Source: Peribacillus loiseleuriae
GTDB lineage: Bacteria; Bacillota; Bacilli; Bacillales; DSM-1321
Length of the DNA: 64,000 nucleotides
NCBI RefSeq assembly: GCF_001183985.1
Contig: NZ_LFZW01000001.1
Location: 4,431,621 to 4,495,620 of the forward strand
Reading direction: 5' to 3'
Below the pieces are notes generated by a model that was not told the origin of the DNA, made no database searches, and saw nothing but the letters and a program-made list of their open reading frames with translations. Shown here in pieces: positions 58,219 through 64,000 of this stretch; position 1 is the stretch's first letter; each line of letters starts with the position of its first letter. The translations under genes were made by a program, and so were the position numbers.

Positions 58219-58718
58219 GGTGACACCACGATTCTTTTATCTTCCTCATTAGTTGGCTCAAAAATCGTTCCGTCATGTTTATATTTTTTCAACATGAAGT
58301 GAGTCGTCGTGGAGATAACTGAATCCAGAGTAGATAGTTTTTCCGATACAAATTGAGCCACTTCATTCATCGATTGGCCATTTACAACCACTGACAAATC
58401 GTACGCTCCGGACATTAGATACACCGATTCAACTTCATTAAAGCGGTAAATTCTTTTTGCCACTTCATTAAATCCGACACCCCGTTTTGGTGTTACCTTT
58501 ACATCAATCATGGCCGTTACCCCATGATAGGTATCTACTTTCGCCCAATTGATGATGGACGCATAACAAACGATGACATTCATATCTTCAAGCTTCTTCA
58601 CAGTATCCGCAATTTCTGATTCGTCCACGTCTACCATTTTCGCTAAGTCATGGAAGTCAATACGGCTGTTTTGTTCAATGATTTGCAGTATTTCTAGTTC
58701 TTTTTCTGTTAAATGCAT
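58215..58718 (-). CDS. alaR: Lrp/AsnC-family regulator AlaR
   Basis: A 167-residue Lrp-type protein. The N-terminal helix-turn-helix (KELEILQIIEQNSRIDFHDLAKMVDVDESEIADTVKKLED) is followed by the RAM ligand domain (TAMIDVKVTPKRGVGFNEVAKRI, VESVYLMSGAYDLSVVVNGQS, STTTHFMLKKYKHDG). In B. subtilis AlaR activates alaT. It overlaps alaT, which makes co-regulation certain. AGGAGGCTGT precedes the ATG. Confidence 0.92.
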   Translation of the reverse strand: MHLTEKELEILQIIEQNSRIDFHDLAKMVDVDESEIADTVKKLEDMNVIVCYASIINWAKVDTYHGVTAMIDVKVTPKRGVGFNEVAKRIYRFNEVESVYLMSGAYDLSVVVNGQSMNEVAQFVSEKLSTLDSVISTTTHFMLKKYKHDGTIFEPTNEEDKRIVVSP

Positions 58719-58888
58719 AGTACAGCCTCCTACATTTCAATTTTAGAACTATGTATAAAGATTCTGTTATCGCAGAATTCTTTAATTATTATAGCAAATT
58801 AGGGTAGAATTTGTTATAGAAAACCAAACAATCCATGAGTATAATTATGTACAAATTTTTAAAAATTTAACAAAGTGAGATGAGCCCC

Positions 58889-59707
58889 ATGAGAGAAATG
58901 ACAGAAAAGAAAAAATGTGACATCGACCTGTATTCTGAATCTATAGAAAGCAATGAGGATGCGCCCACTCTCGTCTTGCTGCATGGTTTTTTATCCTCAT
59001 CGTTCAGCTTTCGAAAACTCACACCTTTTTTTCAAGGGGATTACAATCTACTCGCTATTGATTATCCGCCCTTTGGAAAAAGTGAAAAGTCTTCTTCCTA
59101 TACGTATTCATATCAAAATGTATCCAGTTCCATAATCCATTTTTTAGAAGCGAAAAACTTAAAAAAGGTGATCTTGGTCGGTCATTCTATGGGCGGACAA
59201 CTTTGCTTGCAAATTTGTAAGCTCAGACCTGACTTAGTTGAAAAAGTTGTGCTTTTGTCTGGTTCCAGCTACTTAACACCGATGAAACCCTCGATAAGAA
59301 GAGCTACTTATCTTCCCTTTTTCCCACTTCTTGTAAGGTGGTATCTCGGAAAGTCTGGAATCGAAAAAAATTTATACAATGTCGTGTATGACAAACAGAT
59401 GATCGATGATGAAATGAGAAACGGCTATTTAGAGCCCTTTTTACAAAAGGGAATGTTCCAAGCGCTTGGACGAATGGCGCGGCATTTTGAGGGGGATTTG
59501 TCTGCGGACGACCTACAGGCCATTAAAACGGAGTGTTTGCTCATTTGGGGTGAACATGACCAAGTTGTTCCTCTCTCAATCGGGAAAAGGTTGCAGACTG
59601 ATCTGCCTCATGCCAAGCTTATCATCCTTAAAGAAGCGGGTCACCTGATACCTGAAGAAAAACCGGAAGAAGTGTACAACTACATCCATGAATTTTTAAG
59701 AAAATAA
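58889..59707 (+). CDS. yugF: Alpha/beta hydrolase YugF
   Basis: A 272-residue cytoplasmic hydrolase. Oxyanion-hole strand LVLLHGFLSSSFSFRKL near residue 28, nucleophile elbow LVGHSMGGQLCLQI near 93, acid in LLIWGEHDQVVPLS near 216, and histidine in KEAGHLIPEEKPEEV near 247: the complete Ser-Asp-His triad. Substrate unknown. Starts at 58880, 58889 and 58898 are possible; none has a clear ribosome binding site, and I chose 58889. Same position next to alaR as in B. subtilis. Confidence 0.88.
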   Translation: MREMTEKKKCDIDLYSESIESNEDAPTLVLLHGFLSSSFSFRKLTPFFQGDYNLLAIDYPPFGKSEKSSSYTYSYQNVSSSIIHFLEAKNLKKVILVGHSMGGQLCLQICKLRPDLVEKVVLLSGSSYLTPMKPSIRRATYLPFFPLLVRWYLGKSGIEKNLYNVVYDKQMIDDEMRNGYLEPFLQKGMFQALGRMARHFEGDLSADDLQAIKTECLLIWGEHDQVVPLSIGKRLQTDLPHAKLIILKEAGHLIPEEKPEEVYNYIHEFLRK

Positions 59708-59724
59708 ATACATGTCTAAACAAT

Positions 59725-59817
59725 GAAAGGGTCAGATCCCACATCTACTATGTTTCGTTTATATGACACGTAAATGACACAATAAACGGGATATAGAGTG
59801 TGAGGTCAGACCCTTTT
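59725..59817. repeat. Family-2 long inverted repeat between yugF and yugE
   Basis: AAAGGGTCAGATCCCACATC / GTGAGGTCAGACCCTTT with inner arms TACTATGTTTCGTTTAT / ATAAACGGGATATA. It lies between convergent genes and probably terminates both. Confidence 0.85.
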
Positions 59818-59833
59818 CGGACACCTTGATGCA

Positions 59834-60094
59834 TTATAGCGTACAGCTTTCATTCCCTTTAATGCTACGTAGCTGTTCAGCTATTTTCAAGCAATCGTTA
59901 AAAGCGAGCTGGTGTTCAAACGAAAATTCATAAATCCCCTGAATTTTACTAGCAAGCTCTGAACTGTTCTCAATATCGCGTATAGCCAGAAGTACGTCCG
60001 CAATTTCAGGTCCGTAAAAATCCTCACCTTCCTGAAACGGGTCCCAACTTCGTAACACTTCTGCCATCGCCATATTCACTTGTTGTGTATTCAT
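59834..60094 (-). CDS. yugE: YugE, DUF1871 family protein
   Basis: An 86-residue soluble protein with the family pattern VNMAMAEVLRSWDPFQEGEDFYGPEIADVLLAI (residues 6-38, cited in outline) and the end IYEFSFEHQLAFNDCLKIAEQL. Function unknown; relatives are small helical proteins. AGGTGATAATTGA precedes the ATG. The position next to yugF and patB is as in B. subtilis. Confidence 0.88.
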   Translation of the reverse strand: MNTQQVNMAMAEVLRSWDPFQEGEDFYGPEIADVLLAIRDIENSSELASKIQGIYEFSFEHQLAFNDCLKIAEQLRSIKGNESCTL

Positions 60095-60142
60095 TCAATT
60101 ATCACCTACTTCAAAATGGTCTGCACATGTTATTATAGTATC

Positions 60143-60295
60143 ATAAAGTGAAACTCCAATCAGTGGGAGTTTCTTCACTTACTGATTGTTAGTTGAACCA
60201 ATCGGGCTTTTACGGGCGGTTATCCCCCACCTATACTTCTTCGATTCCTCTAAGCCTTGAGGTTGGGGGCTTGACTTTCCGTTAATGCGGGATAA
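60143..60295 (+). repeat. Family-1 repeat upstream of patB
   Basis: Begins ATAAAGTGAAACTCCAATCA, ends TTCCGTTAATGCGGGATAA. The interior shares GATTCCTCTAAGCCTTGAGG with the copy at 54317 and contains the inverted pair CAATCAGTGGGAG... / ...ACTGATTGTTAG. It ends 11 bases before the patB ribosome binding site. Confidence 0.8.
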
Positions 60296-60318
60296 TTTAA
60301 ATTTTAGAGGTGGATTTG

Positions 60319-61488
60319 ATGAAGCAATCAATTTTTGATGAAGTGATTGATAGACAAAATACAAGTTCAGAAAAATGGGATGCATTATCATCCGTTTACG
60401 GGACAAGCGACGCGCTGCCAATGTGGGTAGCCGATATGGATTTCCCTATTCCTAAAGAAGTTCAAGAGGCATTATATTCTCGGATTAGTCACCCTGTATT
60501 CGGGTACACATTTCCTTCACACGCAGTAGACAACGCAATCCAGAAGTGGTTGAAAAACCGCCATGATTGGCAGATTGAAAGTGCATGGATTGGTTATAGC
60601 GCCGGCGTTGTTTCTGGAATCGGCACCACCATTAGCGCTTTCACAAATCCTGGTGATCAAATATTGATTCAAAGCCCTGTTTACAAGCCTTTTTTTGATA
60701 TGATTGAACATCTTGATCGTAAGGTTGTTAACAGTCCTTTACTAATCGACAACGCAAGATTTGAAATTGATTTTATCGACTTCGAAGAAAAATTAAAATC
60801 CGGAGTCAAGCTATTCCTGCTTTGTAGCCCACATAATCCAGGCGGACGAGTTTGGTCAAAAGAAGAATTAATAAAAATTGGAGAACTTTGCGATCAATAT
60901 GATGTCCTAATCGTCAGTGATGAAATTCATGCTGACTTAGCTCTGTCACATAGCAAGCACATTCCCATCGCTTCTCTAAGCAACAGTGTAGCTAGTCGCA
61001 CCATTACCTTAATGGCGCCAAGTAAAACATTTAACATTGCCGGGTTGCAGGCTTCGCTTCTCCTTGCCAGCAATCCAGAGCACAAGAAACAAATTGAAAA
61101 AATCCAAATTCAAAACGCCTTTCATGGGGTAAACTTGCTTGGATTAACCGCAATGGAAGCAGCTTATCAATATGGCGAGCCATGGTTAAATGAATTACTT
61201 CCTTACATTGAGGAGAACATTCAAGTTGCCGAAGCTTTCATCGCAAAAGAACTACCTGCTCTTAACGTTATGCATCCTGATGCATCTTTCTTAATTTGGA
61301 TTGATTGTCGCAGCCTTGGCTGGACGGATGAAAAACTGCAAGATACCTTACTAAATAAAGGTAAACTTGCTCTTGAACCTGGTCCAAAATATGGGCAAGG
61401 TGGGGAAGGTTTTGTGAGAATGAACATTGGATGTCCACGTTCAGTCCTTCTAGAAGGACTAGACAGATTAAAACGAGCATTGACTTAA
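60319..61488 (+). CDS. patB: Cystathionine beta-lyase / aminotransferase PatB
   Basis: A 389-residue PLP enzyme of the MalY/PatB class that cleaves cystathionine or other C-S bonds. The start KWDALSSVYGTSDALPMWVADMDF is the family signature. The PLP site is shown by LLCSPHNPGGRVW near 172, VSDEIHADLALS near 205, and APSKTFNIAGLQAS near 234 (the lysine). The C-terminus LALEPGPKYGQGGEGFVRMNIGCPR is typical. GAGG lies 9 bases before ATG 60319. A family-1 repeat ends just upstream, so the promoter may lie inside or be displaced by it. Confidence 0.93.
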   Translation: MKQSIFDEVIDRQNTSSEKWDALSSVYGTSDALPMWVADMDFPIPKEVQEALYSRISHPVFGYTFPSHAVDNAIQKWLKNRHDWQIESAWIGYSAGVVSGIGTTISAFTNPGDQILIQSPVYKPFFDMIEHLDRKVVNSPLLIDNARFEIDFIDFEEKLKSGVKLFLLCSPHNPGGRVWSKEELIKIGELCDQYDVLIVSDEIHADLALSHSKHIPIASLSNSVASRTITLMAPSKTFNIAGLQASLLLASNPEHKKQIEKIQIQNAFHGVNLLGLTAMEAAYQYGEPWLNELLPYIEENIQVAEAFIAKELPALNVMHPDASFLIWIDCRSLGWTDEKLQDTLLNKGKLALEPGPKYGQGGEGFVRMNIGCPRSVLLEGLDRLKRALT

Positions 61489-61554
61489 TAAAAAAGGCTT
61501 TTGTTAAAGGTATCTGCAAAATAAATCCACTCAAATAAAATGGGAGTAAAAATC

Positions 61555-61698
61555 ATGCCAGTTCGCTATTTTTGTGGTGAAATCTTAGACAATCATGATT
61601 ACACTATTACCTCTTCCTATATAACAAGAGTCACAATTACCCAAAAAGCAGATACCAACAATTATGTTGGTATCTGCTTTTTGCAATTTGACGTATAA
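61555..61698 (+). CDS. Possible 47-aa micro-protein overlapping a terminator
   Basis: ATG with GGGAG upstream encodes MPVRYFCGEILDNHDYTI and ends ICFLQFDV. The last third of the frame passes through a strong terminator hairpin, which would be unusual for a gene. Unknown family. It could equally be the untranslated tail of patB. Confidence 0.25.
   Translation: MPVRYFCGEILDNHDYTITSSYITRVTITQKADTNNYVGICFLQFDV
61643..61683 (+). terminator. Strong terminator downstream of patB
   Basis: AAAAAGCAGATACCAACA and its exact inverse TGTTGGTATCTGCTTTTT around a four-base loop. It has T runs on both strands. Confidence 0.9.
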
Positions 61699-61924
61699 AT
61701 TATTTTATCTGTTTATATTACGAGACTTTTGACCCGCATGAAATAGTTCATCTAGGCCAATTAGCCAAAATACTTCCCCATCTTGCATATATCAGCCACC
61801 TGCTAAATTTTTAATATCTAGATACCAATAAAAAACTTAATAAGGAACGCCGGTGGCAGCTAGATGCGGATAGACTACTAAAATTATCCACATAATAAAT
61901 TTCATATCGTTATGCTAAGCAATA

Positions 61925-61965
61925 GAAAAAGCCAGAATTCTCTTTAAGAATATCTGACTTTTTCT
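61925..61965 (-). terminator. Terminator of the sodC-like gene
   Basis: GAAAAAGTCAGATATTCTT / AGAGAATTCTGGCTTTTTC, an imperfect stem with a T run on the minus strand, 20 bases after the stop. Confidence 0.75.
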
Positions 61966-61984
61966 ATGTATTCATGGATTGACT

Positions 61985-62500
61985 TCATTTTTTTATGACT
62001 CCACAAGCAATTCGATCACCAGAATTCCCCGCTGGCTGACTCATGCCGTCGTCCGCTGATGCATGAATGACGATGGACGTTTTGTCTTTAGTAAGGAGCG
62101 TATTTTTTCCATTTTTAAGCGTTGCATTTGGCGCATCCAATTTCACTTTCGTTTTTCCGTCATCTTTGACAATTAAATTAGGCAAATCTCCTGCATGTGC
62201 CCCTTTTGGATGAAGTAAACCATGTTCCTTTTTATCTGGGTTAAAATGATCACCAGCTGAAATAAAATCAGGTGCCTTACATGAACCTTTGTTATGGATA
62301 TGAATCGCATGTACACCCGGCTCTAGCCCTTTTAAATCAATATCTAGCGTAACACCCTTGGACTTCTCCTGAACAGTAATTTTCCCAAGTGAATCTCCAT
62401 TTGCATTTCGCATTTTCACATCAATTTTCTTAGGACTTTCTGTTGCACAACCAGCTAGCAAAAGCACCATGATTATAGCACTCAATCTTGTTTTCAACAT
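61985..62500 (-). CDS. sodC: Cu/Zn superoxide dismutase-like lipoprotein (SodC/YojM)
   Basis: A 171-residue lipoprotein (signal peptide with lipobox LLAGC at residues 14-18). The Cu/Zn SOD fold is complete: copper ligands in [11 protein letters not shown] near 65-75 and the bridging histidine in SAGDHFNP; zinc ligands in [18 protein letters not shown]; the last copper histidine in VIHASADDG near 145, and the arginine in GDRIACGVI. The two cysteines of the conserved disulfide (GSC and ACG) are present. B. subtilis YojM lacks two copper ligands; here none is missing, so real dismutase activity is likely. Single gene. Confidence 0.9.
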   Translation of the reverse strand: MLKTRLSAIIMVLLLAGCATESPKKIDVKMRNANGDSLGKITVQEKSKGVTLDIDLKGLEPGVHAIHIHNKGSCKAPDFISAGDHFNPDKKEHGLLHPKGAHAGDLPNLIVKDDGKTKVKLDAPNATLKNGKNTLLTKDKTSIVIHASADDGMSQPAGNSGDRIACGVIKK

Positions 62501-62519
62501 ATTCCCTCCCGACCATTCC

Positions 62520-62578
62520 GTTTATCCCGGTTTAACAGGCTGTAATATCCCCCACTGATGGAAGTTTCACTCTATCCC
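62520..62578 (-). repeat. Family-1 repeat, short copy
   Basis: Starts GTTTATCCCGGTTTAACAGG and ends GGAAGTTTCACTCTATCC. Inverse orientation, without a middle section. It lies directly upstream of the sodC-like gene. Confidence 0.7.
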
Positions 62579-62897
62579 ATCTATTTTTTCCTAAAGTGAA
62601 AAAGGGTATACTGAAAAAATTGTTTACAAATACATTGAATAATTAATTCCCCTTTTTTTACGACGTTTCAGACTTATGACAGATATATGTTGATTTCAAG
62701 TGAGAAACAAGATTTACGCGCCGGATTGAGCCCTTTTCTGATTTATCTTTTCAGACGGACAGTCGTTTTTTATTATTTCAGGCGATTCATCTCCTACCCC
62801 TTAATTTCGTATGAAATTAAGGGGTGGGTAGTTCAAAACCGCGCGTTTCTTATTGATGAACATGATAAAATATATGAAGCAATCTACGTAAAGGAAT
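62579..62897. other. Intergenic region with a 12-base-pair palindromic hairpin
   Basis: CCCCTTAATTTC GTAT GAAATTAAGGGG (62797-62824) forms a perfect stem without a T run. An open frame from 62687 crosses it but has no ribosome binding site and an odd composition; I do not call it a gene. Confidence 0.4.
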
Positions 62898-62929
62898 AAA
62901 GCGTAAAAGCACAATTGCTTTCACGCTTA
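62898..62929 (-). terminator. Terminator of yteA
   Basis: AAGCGTGAAAGC AATTGT GCTTTTACGCTT on the minus strand, right after the stop codon. Confidence 0.75.
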
Positions 62930-62933
62930 TAAA

Positions 62934-63686
62934 TCAGTCTTCTTCTACGTAAGGTTCATGTTCATACTGCGGCAAGTCACCGAATGTCGTCATAATCCCT
63001 TCCTCATCTAAAGCATCCTCATATTTTTCGTGTTGCGAGTTCGGATACACCGTAATATTCTTACCGTCCATATCAACACCAACGAAGTTCTCATAATCTT
63101 CCACATAGCCGATATTTTCTTCTGATTCTACATACATATCCTCATAATCATCTGGAGGATAGGCAAAATCTGATGGCGATTCCGAAGTCCCAAAACTAGC
63201 TACGTCCTGCCAAGTATCTTCCGCATCGTAAATCACCGATTCATTCTGGTCATCGTTATCGAATTTCCCAAATGGAGGTGTTAAGACTTCTTCCTCAACA
63301 GGTCGATTATGAGAAGTGTTCTGGGAAGGTGAATGCTCCTTGCAAAATGTTGTCGTCGGAATCGCTTGCAATCGTTCAAGCGGAATCTCCGCTTGACATA
63401 CTTCACATTTCCCATACGTCCCTGCTTCCATCGCTTGTAACGCATGATTGATTTCATCTACATGCTGGCGTGCATGTTCATAAAGCGCTATGTCCTTTTC
63501 TCGCTCATATAATTCTGTACCTTCATCACCTGGATGGTTATCAATACTCGATAATTCTCCTGTTGAGTCATGAGCAAAACTTCTAAGTAGTCCGAAGTTA
63601 CCATTATCACTTACTCTATCTTCTAGCTCCCGTTTGGACTGCTGTAATTGCAGTTTCAATTGGTTTAATTGTTCTTTTGAAGGCAT
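62934..63686 (-). CDS. yteA: YteA-type TraR/DksA zinc-finger protein
   Basis: A 250-residue protein of the YteA family. It has an N-terminal coiled coil (QLNQLKLQLQQSKRELEDRV), the region NHPGDEGTELYEREKDIALYEHA, and a DksA-type finger KCEVCQAEIPLERLQAIPTTTFCKEH, where the last cysteine of the usual CxxC pair is replaced by histidine. The C-terminal half is acidic (YPPDDYEDMYVESEENIGYVED and others). YteA is a general-stress/sporulation protein in B. subtilis, but its partner is unknown. ATG 63686 follows AAGGATGGAG; the longer frame to 63713 includes that site. Confidence 0.9.
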   Translation of the reverse strand: MPSKEQLNQLKLQLQQSKRELEDRVSDNGNFGLLRSFAHDSTGELSSIDNHPGDEGTELYEREKDIALYEHARQHVDEINHALQAMEAGTYGKCEVCQAEIPLERLQAIPTTTFCKEHSPSQNTSHNRPVEEEVLTPPFGKFDNDDQNESVIYDAEDTWQDVASFGTSESPSDFAYPPDDYEDMYVESEENIGYVEDYENFVGVDMDGKNITVYPNSQHEKYEDALDEEGIMTTFGDLPQYEHEPYVEED

Positions 63687-64000
63687 ATACTCCATCCTTT
63701 CTTGGTAGACCAAATGGATTTCCTTCTTGTAGTATTTCCTAAGTATTGTGCTTCACTAACGGAAGTTTCTTCCCTTTTTGAATAGATAAAGGCTGATAAA
63801 GTGAGCAAAATATATGCAGGTAGCCAGAAAAAATATAGAAATTATTAGAAAGTTTTCATCTTCCACTTGGCATTAATCTCGTTCTGCCATTACAATGCCT
63901 TACCAACACACCCCAATGAAGTGATATTCGCTACAGAGTATGGCATTAGGGTAGCTAGAAGCCGCAGCTAAATCAGCCGAGAGCAAATCGAAAAAAGAGA
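63687..64000. other. Intergenic region at the window end, no gene seen
   Basis: It contains the yteA promoter side and a possible trace of a family-1 end (CTTCACTAACGGAAGTTTCTTC). No reading frame with a ribosome binding site is visible up to the edge. Confidence 0.35.

Noticed and set aside
62687-62899. 70-codon plus-strand frame beginning MLISSEKQDLRAGLSPF
   Set aside because: No ribosome binding site, odd composition, and it spans a perfect palindrome; likely chance.

Overview
The window comes from a low-GC, endospore-forming Firmicute of the family Bacillaceae (Bacillus in the broad sense). The evidence is an alpha/beta-type small acid-soluble spore protein, a CotB-like coat protein, a SleL/YaaH-type LysM-GH18 enzyme, strong AGGAGG-type ribosome binding sites with frequent TTG/GTG starts, and a gene order that repeatedly matches Bacillus subtilis (menF-menD, an rrn-trnB operon, the yug cluster). 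The species cannot be named from the sequence alone.

Layout. 1-2.9 kb: menaquinone genes, with menD (cut by the window edge) and menF on the minus strand and menA divergent. 3.4-10.5 kb: one complete rRNA operon on the minus strand (16S-23S-5S) followed by 21 tRNAs in the order of B. subtilis trnB, with tandem promoters at about 10.4-10.5 kb. 10.9-31.2 kb: small metabolic, envelope, stress and sporulation genes. They include an EamA exporter, MgtC, an orphan HicB-like protein, a GIY-YIG protein, YetF, a broken aldo/keto reductase, a tRNA-Ala, a DUF2157/GDYXXLXY pair, an NlpC/P60 protein without its catalytic residues, CotB-like, cold-shock, thioredoxin-like, a TetR/SlrA-like pair, an envelope group (deacetylase, DedA, MGDG-synthase-like transferase), two peptidoglycan peptidases and an azoreductase. 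31.4-33.6 kb: a decayed glycosyltransferase-like gene split by a tnpB-only IS200/IS605 element. 33.6-48.6 kb: MocR regulator/acetyltransferase, gluconokinase, YitT, TetR, YvlD, DUF4349 lipoprotein, chemoreceptor, katA with PerR boxes, uppP and a SASP gene. 48.7-61.5 kb: sleL-like, yugO, pgi, yugJ, yugI, an NSS transporter, alaR-alaT, yugF, yugE, patB. 62-63.7 kb: sodC-like lipoprotein and yteA.

The intergenic DNA holds two dispersed repeat families. Family 1 has ends resembling ATAAAGTGAAACTTCAATCA and CCCGTTAATGCGGGATAA, with seven copies. Family 2 consists of long imperfect inverted repeats bounded by GGGTCAGACCC/GGTCTGACCC, with about nine full, degenerate or core copies, nearly all at gene 3' ends. 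A single third element lies at about 28.7 kb.

I do not see a clear new multi-gene defence or biosynthetic system; most of the window is Bacillus core genome. The best leads are the NlpC/P60 pseudoenzyme, the tnpB element with a possible guide RNA at its 3' end, the two repeat families, the TetR/SlrA-like module, the deacetylase-DedA-glycosyltransferase group, and a triple direct repeat upstream of the NSS transporter. All functional calls come from reading the sequence; no database search was run.
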